From Leptospira semungkisensis (GTDB lineage Bacteria > Spirochaetota > Leptospiria > Leptospirales > Leptospiraceae): DNA of 64,000 nucleotides. Within the stretch, counting starts at the first letter, position 1; every line of letters begins with the position of its first letter. The position numbers and the translations under genes were made by a program. Below, piece by piece: positions 35,856 through 52,591 of this stretch. Under the pieces are notes generated by a model. That model did no database searches, had not been told where the DNA came from, and saw only the letters and a program-made list of their open reading frames with translations. The DNA lies in the NCBI RefSeq assembly GCF_004770055.1, contig NZ_RQEP01000005.1, positions 1,302,001 to 1,366,000 on the forward strand, given 5' to 3'.

Positions 35856-36284
35856 ATGGCAGCAAAAAAAGTAGTAAAGCAGATTAAGCTCCAGGTTGAA
35901 GCCGGAAAGGCCAACCCTGCTCCTCCAGTCGGACCGGCTCTCGGTCAGGCAGGATTGAACATCATGGAGTTCTGCAAGCAGTTCAACGAGAGAAGTAAAT
36001 CCCAAATCGGGTACAAGCTTCCTGTTGTAATCACAGTATTCTCCGACAGGAGTTTTACATTCATCACCAAGTCTCCTCCGGCGGCTCTTCTTGTTAAGAA
36101 GGCAATCGGTTTAGAGTCTGGCTCCGCAACTCCTCACACCGTTAAGGTTGGGAAGATCACTCGCAAGCAATTAGAAGAAATTGCTAAAACCAAAATGGAA
36201 GATCTAAACGCAAATGATCTGGACGCAGCCGTTCAAATCATCGCGGGAACTTGTCGCTCCATGGGCGTTACGGTAGAGGGTTAA
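35856..36284 (+). CDS. rplK: 50S ribosomal protein L11
   Basis: 142 residues, full length. It binds 23S rRNA at the GTPase-associated centre and is the site of thiostrepton action. The N-terminal domain [37 protein letters not shown] has the conserved Pro-rich helix, and the C-terminal RNA-binding domain ends [16 protein letters not shown] 2-nt gap follows before rplA. Confidence 0.97.
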   Translation: MAAKKVVKQIKLQVEAGKANPAPPVGPALGQAGLNIMEFCKQFNERSKSQIGYKLPVVITVFSDRSFTFITKSPPAALLVKKAIGLESGSATPHTVKVGKITRKQLEEIAKTKMEDLNANDLDAAVQIIAGTCRSMGVTVEG

Positions 36285-36286
36285 TT

Positions 36287-36979
36287 ATGAAACGCGGAAA
36301 GAAATATCGCGCAGCAAAAGAGAAAGTCGACGCAACTAAAGTGTATCCTATCGAGAAGGCTGTTGAATTAGCTCAGGCTACTTCTTACACTAAGTTTGAT
36401 GGAACGATTGAGATCTCTACCAAAGTAAATTATAAATCTCTACAGAACGTGAGAGGGACTATTTCCCTTCCTCACGGAACCGGTAAACTGGTTCGAGTCC
36501 TTGTTTTCTGCAAAGGAGACAAACAGAACGACGCGAAGAATGCGGGAGCTGAATTCGTGGGCGATATCGACTTGATCGAGAAAGTAGCCGGTGGTTGGAC
36601 CGATTTCGATGCTTGCGTCGCTACTCCTGACATGATGAAGGAAGTAGGTAAGCTCGGACCGATCTTAGGACGCAAAGGTTTAATGCCTAAGCCTAAGGCC
36701 GGAACCGTTACCAATGACGTAGCGAAAGCGGTTGCAGAGTTAAAATCAGGACGTATCGAATATCGCCCAGATAAAGGCGGTGTCGTGCATCTTGGAGTGG
36801 GCAAGGTCAGTTTCGATCAAACCAAACTCGTGGAAAACATTCGCACAGTAGTTCAAACTCTTCTCCGGGACAAACCTTCGGATGCTAAGGGTGATTATCT
36901 GAAAACTTTCTCCGTGTCTCCTACTATGGGTGCCGGTGTGAAAGTAGACGTTAAGGAACTGGTCAACACGTCCCTCTAA
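36287..36979 (+). CDS. rplA: 50S ribosomal protein L1
   Basis: 230 residues from ATG 36287, 2 nt after rplK, with the GAGGG of the rplK end as ribosome-binding site. An in-frame ATG at 36251 inside rplK would add 12 non-conserved residues. L1 forms the mobile L1 stalk at the E site and is a translational repressor of its own operon in other bacteria. Motifs FDGTIEISTKVNYKSLQNVRGTISLPHGTGK and GPILGRKGLMPKPKAGTVTNDV are conserved. Confidence 0.97.
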   Translation: MKRGKKYRAAKEKVDATKVYPIEKAVELAQATSYTKFDGTIEISTKVNYKSLQNVRGTISLPHGTGKLVRVLVFCKGDKQNDAKNAGAEFVGDIDLIEKVAGGWTDFDACVATPDMMKEVGKLGPILGRKGLMPKPKAGTVTNDVAKAVAELKSGRIEYRPDKGGVVHLGVGKVSFDQTKLVENIRTVVQTLLRDKPSDAKGDYLKTFSVSPTMGAGVKVDVKELVNTSL

Positions 36980-37006
36980 GGGCCGTAGTAGACGGGAGTA
37001 GGAACA

Positions 37007-37540
37007 ATGCCCAGCCAGGAAAAATTTGAAGCAGTAGCCGATCTTAAAGGCAGATTAGAAAAACGTAGCGACTTCATCCTAGCCAGCTACAGCGGACTCA
37101 CGGTGGCTGAAATCACCGACCTTCGTGCGAAACTTCGCAAAGAAGGGTCCGAGATGAAAGTGATCAAGAACAATCTCTTTCTTCTCGCACTTAAGGAATC
37201 CGAGAAGCATAAGGATAAGAACATCGCTTTTGGTCCCGAATATCAGGGAACTTTAGCGGCAATTTTCGCAGACTCGAACCTTCCCGCTGCAGCGAAGATC
37301 CTGAAAGAGTATGCTAAGACGAATAAGAACCTTATTCTGAAAGCAGGATACTTAGACGGATCCGTCCTGAACGGAGAAGGAGTGGAAGCAATCGCAGGTC
37401 TTCCGTCAAGAGAGCAACTCTTGGCTCAGATCGCAGGCGGTATCAACGGTCCAGCAAGAAGCATCGCTTCCGGTATGAACCAAATTATCGCAGGACTTGC
37501 AAGAGCTATCCAAGCTGTCGCAGAAAAGAACAATCAGTAG
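37007..37540 (+). CDS. rplJ: 50S ribosomal protein L10
   Basis: 177 residues. Stalk base that binds 23S rRNA and carries L7/L12 dimers. N-terminal RNA-binding domain ([38 protein letters not shown]) and helical C-terminal L12-binding tail ([38 protein letters not shown]). Only 27 nt separate it from rplA, so the long L10 leader found in E. coli between these genes is absent. Confidence 0.97.
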   Translation: MPSQEKFEAVADLKGRLEKRSDFILASYSGLTVAEITDLRAKLRKEGSEMKVIKNNLFLLALKESEKHKDKNIAFGPEYQGTLAAIFADSNLPAAAKILKEYAKTNKNLILKAGYLDGSVLNGEGVEAIAGLPSREQLLAQIAGGINGPARSIASGMNQIIAGLARAIQAVAEKNNQ

Positions 37541-37592
37541 AACCAATTTTAGTAAGTAGTTTAAAGGACCAAACGGAATCAAGGAGCACAAA

Positions 37593-37976
37593 ATGTCTAC
37601 CACTGAAGCGTTATTAGAGCAACTCGGCAAACTTACCCTCGTGGAAGCAGCTGACCTAGTCAAAAAAATGGAGGAGAAGTTCGGAATTTCCGCAGCGGCT
37701 CCAGTAGCAGTTGCAGCTGCGGCACCAGCAGCTGGCGGAGCGGCAGCAGCGGATGAGCCTGCATCCTTCAACGTAATCTTGAAAGGCTTCGGAGACAAGA
37801 AAATCGAAGTTATTAAGGTTGTTCGCGAGATCACCGGTCTTGGCTTGAAAGAAGCTAAAGACTTAGTTGAAGCTGGCGGAAAATCCGTTAAAGAAGGCGT
37901 TGCGAAAGCAGAAGCTGACGATCTTAAAAAGAAATTAGAAGCTGTCGGCGCTCAAATCGAACTTAAGGCAGTCTAA
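37593..37976 (+). CDS. rplL: 50S ribosomal protein L7/L12
   Basis: 127 residues. The N-terminal dimer domain ([28 protein letters not shown]), Ala-rich hinge ([21 protein letters not shown]) and C-terminal factor-binding domain ([39 protein letters not shown]) are all in order. It recruits translation GTPases. The stop lies in the left arm of a hairpin before rpoB. Confidence 0.97.
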   Translation: MSTTEALLEQLGKLTLVEAADLVKKMEEKFGISAAAPVAVAAAAPAAGGAAAADEPASFNVILKGFGDKKIEVIKVVREITGLGLKEAKDLVEAGGKSVKEGVAKAEADDLKKKLEAVGAQIELKAV

Positions 37977-38057
37977 TCAGGAGCCGAGGCTTTGTCTCCT
38001 CGATATCTGATTACAATCCTTTCACTCAGGCAGGGAGGCCAGCGGACTTCCTTGCCT
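37974..38057 (+). promoter_or_regulatory. Two hairpins between rplL and rpoB
   Basis: First: a two-part stem TAATCAG (37974-37980) / CTGATTA (38007-38013) with inner CGAGG (37985-37989) / CCTCG (37998-38002). Second: AGGCAGGGA (38028-38036) / TCCTTGCCT (38049-38057, one G-U). No T run follows either, so processing or attenuation is more likely than termination. Confidence 0.5.
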
Positions 38058-38111
38058 AATTGTATTTTCTCCGCTCGCGTAATTATTTTCCACAACCCTA
38101 GGGGGCAACAC

Positions 38112-41794
<3,683 letters not shown>

Positions 41795-41806
41795 GGGAAA
41801 GGTAGC

Positions 41807-46012
<4,206 letters not shown>

Positions 46013-46030
46013 AGGAAAGCTTTACAATAG

Positions 46031-46072
46031 AGCAGGTTGGGGAGAACTGGTAAAATAGGTCACCAACCTGCT
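46031..46072 (+). promoter_or_regulatory. Hairpin between rpoC and rpsL
   Basis: Perfect 10-bp arms AGCAGGTTGG / CCAACCTGCT with a 22-nt loop. Purine-rich sequence rather than a T tract follows, so it is unlikely to terminate; possible RNase processing or regulatory structure. Confidence 0.5.
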
Positions 46073-46089
46073 AAAGAAAGAAGAAACTC

Positions 46090-46464
46090 ATGCCTACAAT
46101 TAGCCAACTTATACGACATGGCAGGAAGAAACAGGTAAACAAATCCAAATCTCCTGCGTTAAAAAGCAGTCCTCAAAGAAGAGGAGTATGCACAAAGGTG
46201 ACCACGTTCACCCCGAAAAAACCGAACTCTGCTCTTAGAAAAGTTGCAAGGGTTCGTTTAACTACCGGTATCGAAGTTACTGCTTATATTCCGGGAGAGG
46301 GACATAACCTCCAAGAGCACAACGTGGTATTGATCCGCGGTGGAAGGGTAAAAGATTTACCAGGGGTTCGTTATCATATTATCCGCGGTACTTTGGATAC
46401 TCTAGGTATCGATAAACGTCGTAAGAGTCGTTCTAAATATGGAACGAAAAAACCTAAGGCGTAA
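46090..46464 (+). CDS. rpsL: 30S ribosomal protein S12
   Basis: 124 residues, standard S12. Sits at the decoding centre. The streptomycin-related residues are wild type: KKPNSA (Lys43/44, counting Met) and [13 protein letters not shown] with its Lys. This predicts no rpsL-based streptomycin resistance. Confidence 0.98.
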   Translation: MPTISQLIRHGRKKQVNKSKSPALKSSPQRRGVCTKVTTFTPKKPNSALRKVARVRLTTGIEVTAYIPGEGHNLQEHNVVLIRGGRVKDLPGVRYHIIRGTLDTLGIDKRRKSRSKYGTKKPKA

Positions 46465-46476
46465 GGGAGATTAGGG

Positions 46477-46950
46477 ATGTCTAGAAGAAGAGGAAAAGTA
46501 GAACCGCGTAAGATCCAAGCGGATTCAGTTTACGGAGACGTAAACATAGCTAAATTCATCAACTGCTTGATGTTGGATGGAAAAAAATCAGTAGCTGAGT
46601 CATTGTTTTACGATGCATTGGAACTGATCCAAAAGAAGACAGGCAATGATCCTTATGTAACTTTTACTGAGGCATTAGAAAATGTGAAGCCTCAAGTGGA
46701 AGTGAAATCTCGTCGTGTGGGTGGGGTGACTTACCAAGTTCCTATAGAAGTTCGTCCAGAAAGACGTCTTGCTTTGGGAATCAGATGGTTGATCCGTTAT
46801 TCTAGAGATAGAAATGAAAAAGGCATGGCGAATAAGTTGGCTGCCGAATTCATCGAAGCTCAAAAAGGTACTGGAGCAGCAATTAAGAAGAAAGAAGATA
46901 TCCGTAAAATGGCGGATGCTAACAAGGCATTCAGTCACTATCGCTGGTAA
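46477..46950 (+). CDS. rpsG: 30S ribosomal protein S7
   Basis: 157 residues, full length. S7 nucleates assembly of the 30S head. Motifs: FINCLMLDGKKSVAESLFYDAL, VEVKSRRVGGVTYQVPIEVRPERRLALGIRWL and a C-terminal helix ending AFSHYRW. The operon stops here with a strong terminator; fusA and tuf, which often follow, are not in the next positions. Confidence 0.97.
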   Translation: MSRRRGKVEPRKIQADSVYGDVNIAKFINCLMLDGKKSVAESLFYDALELIQKKTGNDPYVTFTEALENVKPQVEVKSRRVGGVTYQVPIEVRPERRLALGIRWLIRYSRDRNEKGMANKLAAEFIEAQKGTGAAIKKKEDIRKMADANKAFSHYRW

Positions 46951-46967
46951 TCAGCATCTTTTTTCAA

Positions 46968-47034
46968 CCGTCTTGGATTTTATAAGACGGAATTGCGATG
47001 GAAGGGATTCGAAAGAATCCCTTTTTTATTTTAT
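46968..47034 (+). terminator. Rho-independent terminator of the rpo-rps operon, two stem-loops
   Basis: First stem CCGTCTT / AAGACGG (46968-46974 with 46984-46990). The main one is AAGGGATTC-GAAA-GAATCCCTT (47002-47023), a GNRA-capped stem followed by TTTTTTATTTTA. Very typical. It also lies directly after the convergent cyclase gene. Confidence 0.92.
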
Positions 47035-47040
47035 ATATTC

Positions 47041-48102
47041 TTAATCCAAAGTATAGAGAGTAGTCGCGTTTATCCTTCCTCGAAGAACCGATCTACCAAC
47101 CTTCTTTGCTGAAAATGTAGAAGAAAGTTCACCGAAAGTCTCTTCGGTAAATAGCAATGGCACCTTGGCTTTCTTTGTCAGCTTTTCCATTCTAGCGGCG
47201 ACGTTTACCGTATCTCCTATGACCGTTGTATTCATTCTTGCTTCGGTTCCAACAGTTCCTAAGGCGACTGGTCCAGTATGAATCCCGATCCCTATGCGAA
47301 TTTTATCATTCCCTTCTTTGGTAAATTCTTTATTAAATTGTTCTAACTCTTCTAACATTTCCTTTCCAGCACGGACAGCGTCTTCTCCATTATGGAAGAG
47401 AGCCATGAGCCCATCTCCGATGAACTTGTCTATGAATCCCGAATTCTTTGTTACTACAGGTTCCATATGAGCAATGTATCTGTTTAAGTTTCGAAAGATC
47501 TCAGCGGAAGAAAATTTTTCGGATATGGAAGTAAAGCCTCGGATGTCTGCGAACAATACTGTCAATTTAAGATTGGTCGCTTCTCCAGGATGAATCGAAG
47601 TTAAGTCGGTGGATTTTAATTCGTTTAGGAATTGAGATGGTACGAATTTGGAACTTGCCTCTAATAGAGAGCGAACCTTGTTCTGAGAAAAGACGAGTTC
47701 GGATATATCGCTGCGGATTCCTATATACTCTTTGTTGGTTCCGTCAGGGTTTTTTATCGGAATGATTGTTGTATTAACTATGTATTTGCTTCCGTCTTTA
47801 GCTCGATTCTCTACAACTCCTTTCCAGATTCTGCCTGCCTTGATCGTAGCCCACATATTTCGGAATGCTTCCTTGGGCATATCCGGATGTCTTACAATAT
47901 TATGCGGTTGGCCGACTAATTCATCTCGATTGTATTTAGAGAGGCGGCAAAATTCATCGTTTGCATACGTGATCTTTCCATGCAAGTTTGTCATCGATAC
48001 GATCGTACTTTTATCAATTGCGTCTTTGTACTGACTTAGAAGCTCCTTTAAATCTGTTTTCTCTATAAACTCTTGGGTTTCGGATTCGATTTCCTGTTCC
48101 AT
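47041..48102 (-). CDS. PAS-domain adenylate cyclase (class III)
   Basis: 353 residues, cytosolic. PAS domain about 30-135 (GKITYANDEFCRLSKYNRDELVGQPHNIVRHPDMPKEAFRNMW), closest to Aer-type PAS domains that may sense redox or small ligands. Then a helix and a class III cyclase domain: metal-binding D186 (LFADIRGF) and D230 (KFIGDG), adenine-specific pair K226 and D297, and transition-state N300 and R304 in GDTVNVAARME. These make it an adenylate rather than guanylate cyclase. It is convergent with the rpo operon. Confidence 0.88.
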   Translation of the reverse strand: MEQEIESETQEFIEKTDLKELLSQYKDAIDKSTIVSMTNLHGKITYANDEFCRLSKYNRDELVGQPHNIVRHPDMPKEAFRNMWATIKAGRIWKGVVENRAKDGSKYIVNTTIIPIKNPDGTNKEYIGIRSDISELVFSQNKVRSLLEASSKFVPSQFLNELKSTDLTSIHPGEATNLKLTVLFADIRGFTSISEKFSSAEIFRNLNRYIAHMEPVVTKNSGFIDKFIGDGLMALFHNGEDAVRAGKEMLEELEQFNKEFTKEGNDKIRIGIGIHTGPVALGTVGTEARMNTTVIGDTVNVAARMEKLTKKAKVPLLFTEETFGELSSTFSAKKVGRSVLRGRINATTLYTLD

Positions 48103-48368
48103 ACAGTGGTCTACCTTCTACTTTAACCGTATTTAAAAGGCTCGCAAAACGTCAAGTAGGTTGGGCTAAGAAAGACTTTGATTAAAGTCTGTATAGTCGT
48201 GTTTGGTAATTTATTATTTCTTAATACATGAGCAAGGCGTATAAGGGAATTATTGCGAGAATGACACCCACATAAATCATATAACGACTGAAGTATTCAA
48301 TGATCTGCAGATTTTTTTGGAAGACTGAAACCTAAAACACTGATATTATTAGGCCAAGGAGATCCGGG

Positions 48369-49217
48369 ATGAGATTTGTCTGCGAGCTGAGTTGGGAACA
48401 ATGCCTTTTCGATTTGCTTTTGTATCAATTGAAAATGAATTTTGTGAGATATTATCCGATTGCCGGTCTCGCATTTTTTATCTTTTGGTTTTGGAAGAAG
48501 AATTACTTCCAGAGGTTTAGGATCCAAGAGAATTTTCCGAAAAGAGATCGAGTAATCTTTGAGATCAAACAATCTGCTGTAACTCTTTTGATGTTCTGCT
48601 CTATTGCTATGTCTGTCTTTGTTCTGAGAAGATTGCATATTCTTCCGGTTAAAACTTATTCAGACATTTCTCTTTATGGTGGATGGCCTTATATTTTATT
48701 CAGTTTCGCAATTCTTACTGTTTGGCATGAGACTTGGTTCTATTGGTTTCATAGATTCATGCATCATAAGAAGATCTATCCGTATGTGCACTCGGTGCAT
48801 CATAGATCTACGAACCCTTCTCCTCTTGCTGCTTATAATTTTCATTGGTTGGAGGCGTTCATTGAAGGAGTGTATATTGTTCCGATCGTTTGCTTTCTTC
48901 CTTTGTATACCTATCTGATTTTATTTCACACCTTTTATGCGATGATCATGAATATTTGGTGGCATCTTGGATATGAGTTCTTTCCAAAAGGATGGACTAC
49001 TCATCCGGTTCTGAAATGGCTAAACACTTCTACTCATCATAATCTTCATCATCAGAAATTTCATGGGAACTACAGTTTGTATTTTAATTTCTGGGATAGG
49101 ATTATGGGCACGAATTTTACGGACTACTCCGAAAAGTTTGAAGAAGGTGTGATTGCGAGAGAGCTCCGGACTTCTAATCTTACGAGTCCGGAGGCTTCTT
49201 TACAAAAGTCTGCTTAG
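48369..49217 (+). CDS. Fatty-acid hydroxylase / sterol desaturase family membrane protein (paralogue)
   Basis: 282 residues, AAGGAG about 9 nt before the ATG. Same His-cluster framework as the gene at 31924-32760: HETWFYWFHRFMHHKKIYPYVHSVHHRSTNPSPLAAYNFHWLEAF, then NIWWHLGYEFFPKGW and STHHNLHHQKFHGNYSLYFNFWDRIMGTNF. The two share well over half of their residues, including long identical blocks, and are inverted to one another across the ribosomal operon. Likely lipid or sterol-type hydroxylation in the membrane. It ends 2 nt from the stop of the convergent metallophosphoesterase gene. Confidence 0.9.
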   Translation: MRFVCELSWEQCLFDLLLYQLKMNFVRYYPIAGLAFFIFWFWKKNYFQRFRIQENFPKRDRVIFEIKQSAVTLLMFCSIAMSVFVLRRLHILPVKTYSDISLYGGWPYILFSFAILTVWHETWFYWFHRFMHHKKIYPYVHSVHHRSTNPSPLAAYNFHWLEAFIEGVYIVPIVCFLPLYTYLILFHTFYAMIMNIWWHLGYEFFPKGWTTHPVLKWLNTSTHHNLHHQKFHGNYSLYFNFWDRIMGTNFTDYSEKFEEGVIARELRTSNLTSPEASLQKSA

Positions 49218-49219
49218 CG

Positions 49220-50749
49220 CTATTCTTGCACTCGTACTTTTAGGACTTGTCTTCGTAAGCGGATCTCGTCTTCGAAGGCTTTCGTCATGGCCTGAAATCT
49301 ACGATCGGAGAAGTTTACTTTCTTGGTAACTGTTTCGTAAAGAGGATTGGTTCTTCCTTCTGGAACGATAAAGCTAGGTTTTATATCCTTCTCCATATAG
49401 GCGCGGAAAGAAACCACGTTTGCATCATCGTCTATGAGTAGAATCGATCCTCCATGCGATTTCATGATCTGGATGGTATCTACTACCCAGCCTCCAGTAT
49501 TGAATATCAGCTTATCTTGGATTCTTAATCCAATGTTCTGAGAAAGGGAAGCGAAGGGTTTGTGAGTGTGACCGAAGATGAATGTATAGTCCTTCGGAAA
49601 GGTTCGCTTTTTATTTTTGATCTCTTCTTCCCATTGGTGGGGAATGGTATCTTCTAAGTAAGTGTTTAGATTCGTGATCACTTCTTCGCTTAGAATATTG
49701 TCAGACATTCCTCTTTCGTCCTGTCCGACTTTTAAAACAATATTCTTAAGAGTGTTGCTCACTGGCCAGAAGAGAATAGATTTCAGGAACATATTCGTTT
49801 TGATCTTACTGAATATATAACTAGTGATGTTGCTAGTTAGTTTACCCATAGCCTTTTCATCTTGCAGCATATCATAAAGTAACCCGATGCCTTTTCCTAC
49901 TTTTCCGGACCTTCCTAAAGTGGACCAAAAGAAGTCGATCCAAGCAAAGTTCTCTTTCTCTAGAACAGTGATGGATTTAGAATTCGGTACTACTGTAAAA
50001 GATTGGAATGGATTTAGGCTCAAAAGTCTTTGCCAGAAATTTGGTCTTGGTTTCGGCTTCTTCTTATCCTCATCTATTTCAGGAAGCAATATCCTTTGGA
50101 TCGTGCTCATAAGAGCATAGATATTCTCTAAATAATTTCCATGAGAAAGGAAAACGGAATGATCTCCTTTCTTGCTGACTATTTCGTAATTCGGATAAGC
50201 AATGACAGCTTTACCCTTCTTTAGTTTTGAGTTTCTTCTTAGAATGCCGGTTAACAGATGAGATTCTACGAAGTCGGGATCCACCATCTTGGTTGTATAC
50301 CAAGCATCCTCGATATACTGATTCGGTTTAAGACCGGCGATATAGTCGATGTATTGTCTTTCTCTTGCAGTTTCCCAGAGATGATGATCGTGATTGCCTG
50401 GTATATAGATGATCTTATCCGAAAAGACTGGCTTCTTTTCTTTATAAGCAACTTCTAAAAAGCGCTCGAAGGTCATGGACGCTTCGTTGATATCTCCTAA
50501 CGCTAATTCTAGAATGTCACCTAATAAGATAAATTGGGGAGCATTGCTTGCTCCATTAACGCTTTGGACGATAATTTTTAAACAAGCCAACAGCTCTATC
50601 AATGCTGGAGAAGTTTTTTGCGAATTTACTTTGAATTTATCCTCTTTCCGTACTGGATCGGGGAACTCTTCAATGTATGTAAGTAAACTGTTATATGCTC
50701 CGAAATGAACATCCGATATTACTACGTATTTGATTTTACTAGTAGCCAT
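49220..50749 (-). CDS. Calcineurin-like metallophosphoesterase
   Basis: 509 residues. Di-metal phosphoesterase motifs in order: SDVHFG (near residue 14), LGDILELALGD, IPGNHDHHLW and C-terminal FGHTHKPF. The lengthy central part (about 230-330) has no assigned domain. Substrate unknown; related proteins act on nucleotides or phospholipid head groups. It is divergent from the GMC oxidoreductase, and convergent with the fatty-acid hydroxylase with only 2 nt between stops, so the transcripts overlap. Confidence 0.85.
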   Translation of the reverse strand: MATSKIKYVVISDVHFGAYNSLLTYIEEFPDPVRKEDKFKVNSQKTSPALIELLACLKIIVQSVNGASNAPQFILLGDILELALGDINEASMTFERFLEVAYKEKKPVFSDKIIYIPGNHDHHLWETARERQYIDYIAGLKPNQYIEDAWYTTKMVDPDFVESHLLTGILRRNSKLKKGKAVIAYPNYEIVSKKGDHSVFLSHGNYLENIYALMSTIQRILLPEIDEDKKKPKPRPNFWQRLLSLNPFQSFTVVPNSKSITVLEKENFAWIDFFWSTLGRSGKVGKGIGLLYDMLQDEKAMGKLTSNITSYIFSKIKTNMFLKSILFWPVSNTLKNIVLKVGQDERGMSDNILSEEVITNLNTYLEDTIPHQWEEEIKNKKRTFPKDYTFIFGHTHKPFASLSQNIGLRIQDKLIFNTGGWVVDTIQIMKSHGGSILLIDDDANVVSFRAYMEKDIKPSFIVPEGRTNPLYETVTKKVNFSDRRFQAMTKAFEDEIRLRRQVLKVRVQE

Positions 50750-50854
50750 TTGGGTTGTGAATCATTCGAAAAACGTTAATAAAATCAATTAATTATTGCT
50801 ATTTTTAGGCAAATGCTGCAAATAAGTAGATTTTTCGGCGATAGGGGGATCTTC

Positions 50855-52582
50855 TTGAAGTTCTATGAAGCCATCGTTATAGGTACAGGGTTCGGCGGTT
50901 CGATTAACGCGTGTAGGCTGTCTAAAAAATGGCCAGGCAAAGTCTTAGTGCTTGAACGAGGCAAAGAGTATCCTAAGGGATCTTTTCCTCGCTCTCCGGA
51001 AGGAATGTCCAAGAATTTTTGGAATGTTCCTGAGGAAGGTTCCATTCCTCGCTCTTCTAAGTTCAAGAAGAGTGGTCGTCAAACCGGACTATTCGATATT
51101 CGGAATTATCCTAAGTTAGACGTCGTTTTATCTGCAGGTTTAGGTGGCGGATCTCTAATCTACGCAAACGTTTTCTTGGAGCCTCCTGAACATATATTCG
51201 ATGATCGTTGGCCGGATACATGTAAGAAACGTAATTTAAAACCTTATTATAAAATCGTAAAAGATGTTTTAGGATCTCGTCCAATTCCTGACAACGGAGA
51301 TGAAAGGAGAAGAGTCGTTAGGACTGAATTGTACGAACAATTCGCGGTTAAAGAGACTCGTATTTCCAAAAGAGCGGATATCAACGTATTCTTCGGAAAT
51401 GATTTTAAGAAACCTACTCCGATCGGAGTGCAGGAAAAGAATCGCTTCGGTGCGATCCAAACTTCATGCACATACTGTGCAGAATGCGATGTAGGCTGCA
51501 ATACTCACTCTAAGAATACATTAGATTTAAATTATCTATTCGTTGCAAAGAATTCGAATAAAGCCGAGATTCGCACGGAACATCTTGCTACTAAGATCGT
51601 TCCTCTCGGGCCAAAGGGCGAAGAAGATCCGAATGCAAATGGAGAATATGGATATCGGGTCCATATACTGAATTTGCAGAATGGTGAAAGCAATGCTACG
51701 TATGCGGATACTAAAAGAGTCATAGTCTCTGCAGGAACATTGGGTAGTACGGAACTTCTTCTAAGATGTAAGACCAAATACAAGACCCTGCCCAAGATCT
51801 CGGACAAGATAGGAACTCAGTTCTCCGGAAATGGTGATTTTCTATCCTTTACTGCGAAAGGCACGAAGCCTGCAGACCCGAATTATGGTCCTGTAATCAC
51901 TCAATATACGGATTATAATTTGTTCCAAGGCTTCGATCGCAAGAAAGCCTTCTTGTTGGAAGATGCAAGTTATCCTGTATTCGCGTCCTACTTTGTATCT
52001 GGCGCCTTGCCTATCATTTTCAGGTTGAAGTTTGTCTTCCATGTCATTCGAGAATTCTTTAAAAGTATCCTTGATGGAAAGATTTTCGGTAAGGTGGGCT
52101 TTCTATTAAGCGAAGCATTGAAAGGAGATCTTTCTTATACTTCTGCAGTCCTCCTTTGTATGGGAATTGATACTTCAGACGGAAAGATGTATCTGGATAA
52201 GAAAGGCAATTTGCAGATCAATTGGCCTCAGGCTGAAAACAACACGCTTTATGATAGCATAATGGATGTGAATAAGCGTTTTGCTAAGTTCACGAATGCA
52301 GCGACTAGATTTCCGATGCCAACCTATTCTTGGCCTGTTCGAAATAATGTGACAGTGCATCCTTTAGGAGGATGCGTCTTGGGACCTTCGCCATCTAAAG
52401 GAGTTTGTTCTTCGGAGTATAAGACTTTCGGTAGGGTTTTCGGCTACGAGGGTCTGTACGTTGCGGATGGTAGTCTTCTTCCTACTGCCGTAGGAGCGAA
52501 CCCGTCCATGACCATCTCCGCTCTTTCTGAGATGGTAGCAGAAGGAATAACAGGAAGAAAACCGAATTCGAATTTAAGGTAG
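50855..52582 (+). CDS. GMC-family FAD oxidoreductase, cholesterol-oxidase type
   Basis: 575 residues from TTG 50855, placed 5 nt after AGGGGGAT. FAD Rossmann motif VIGTGFGGSINACRL, then an FAD-binding acidic tail LVLERGKEYPKG. The Cys-rich motif TSCTYCAECDVGCNTHSKNTLDLNYL matches the cholesterol-oxidase-like GMC branch (CxxCxxCxxGC). C-terminal VTVHPLGGCVLG holds the catalytic His and FYVADGSLLPTAVGANPSMTISAL-type end (here LYVADGS). It oxidises a hydroxyl group of a lipophilic, possibly sterol-like, substrate. The next gene starts 9 nt downstream, so the two form an operon. Confidence 0.88.
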   Translation: MKFYEAIVIGTGFGGSINACRLSKKWPGKVLVLERGKEYPKGSFPRSPEGMSKNFWNVPEEGSIPRSSKFKKSGRQTGLFDIRNYPKLDVVLSAGLGGGSLIYANVFLEPPEHIFDDRWPDTCKKRNLKPYYKIVKDVLGSRPIPDNGDERRRVVRTELYEQFAVKETRISKRADINVFFGNDFKKPTPIGVQEKNRFGAIQTSCTYCAECDVGCNTHSKNTLDLNYLFVAKNSNKAEIRTEHLATKIVPLGPKGEEDPNANGEYGYRVHILNLQNGESNATYADTKRVIVSAGTLGSTELLLRCKTKYKTLPKISDKIGTQFSGNGDFLSFTAKGTKPADPNYGPVITQYTDYNLFQGFDRKKAFLLEDASYPVFASYFVSGALPIIFRLKFVFHVIREFFKSILDGKIFGKVGFLLSEALKGDLSYTSAVLLCMGIDTSDGKMYLDKKGNLQINWPQAENNTLYDSIMDVNKRFAKFTNAATRFPMPTYSWPVRNNVTVHPLGGCVLGPSPSKGVCSSEYKTFGRVFGYEGLYVADGSLLPTAVGANPSMTISALSEMVAEGITGRKPNSNLR

Positions 52583-52591
52583 GGTGATCGA

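Noticed and set aside
46031..46072. Terminator between rpoC and rpsL
   Set aside because: The stem is good, but a purine-rich stretch rather than a T run follows, so read-through into rpsL is expected.
46090..46464. Streptomycin-resistance change in rpsL
   Set aside because: KKPNSA and the Lys of GGRVKDLPG are wild type.
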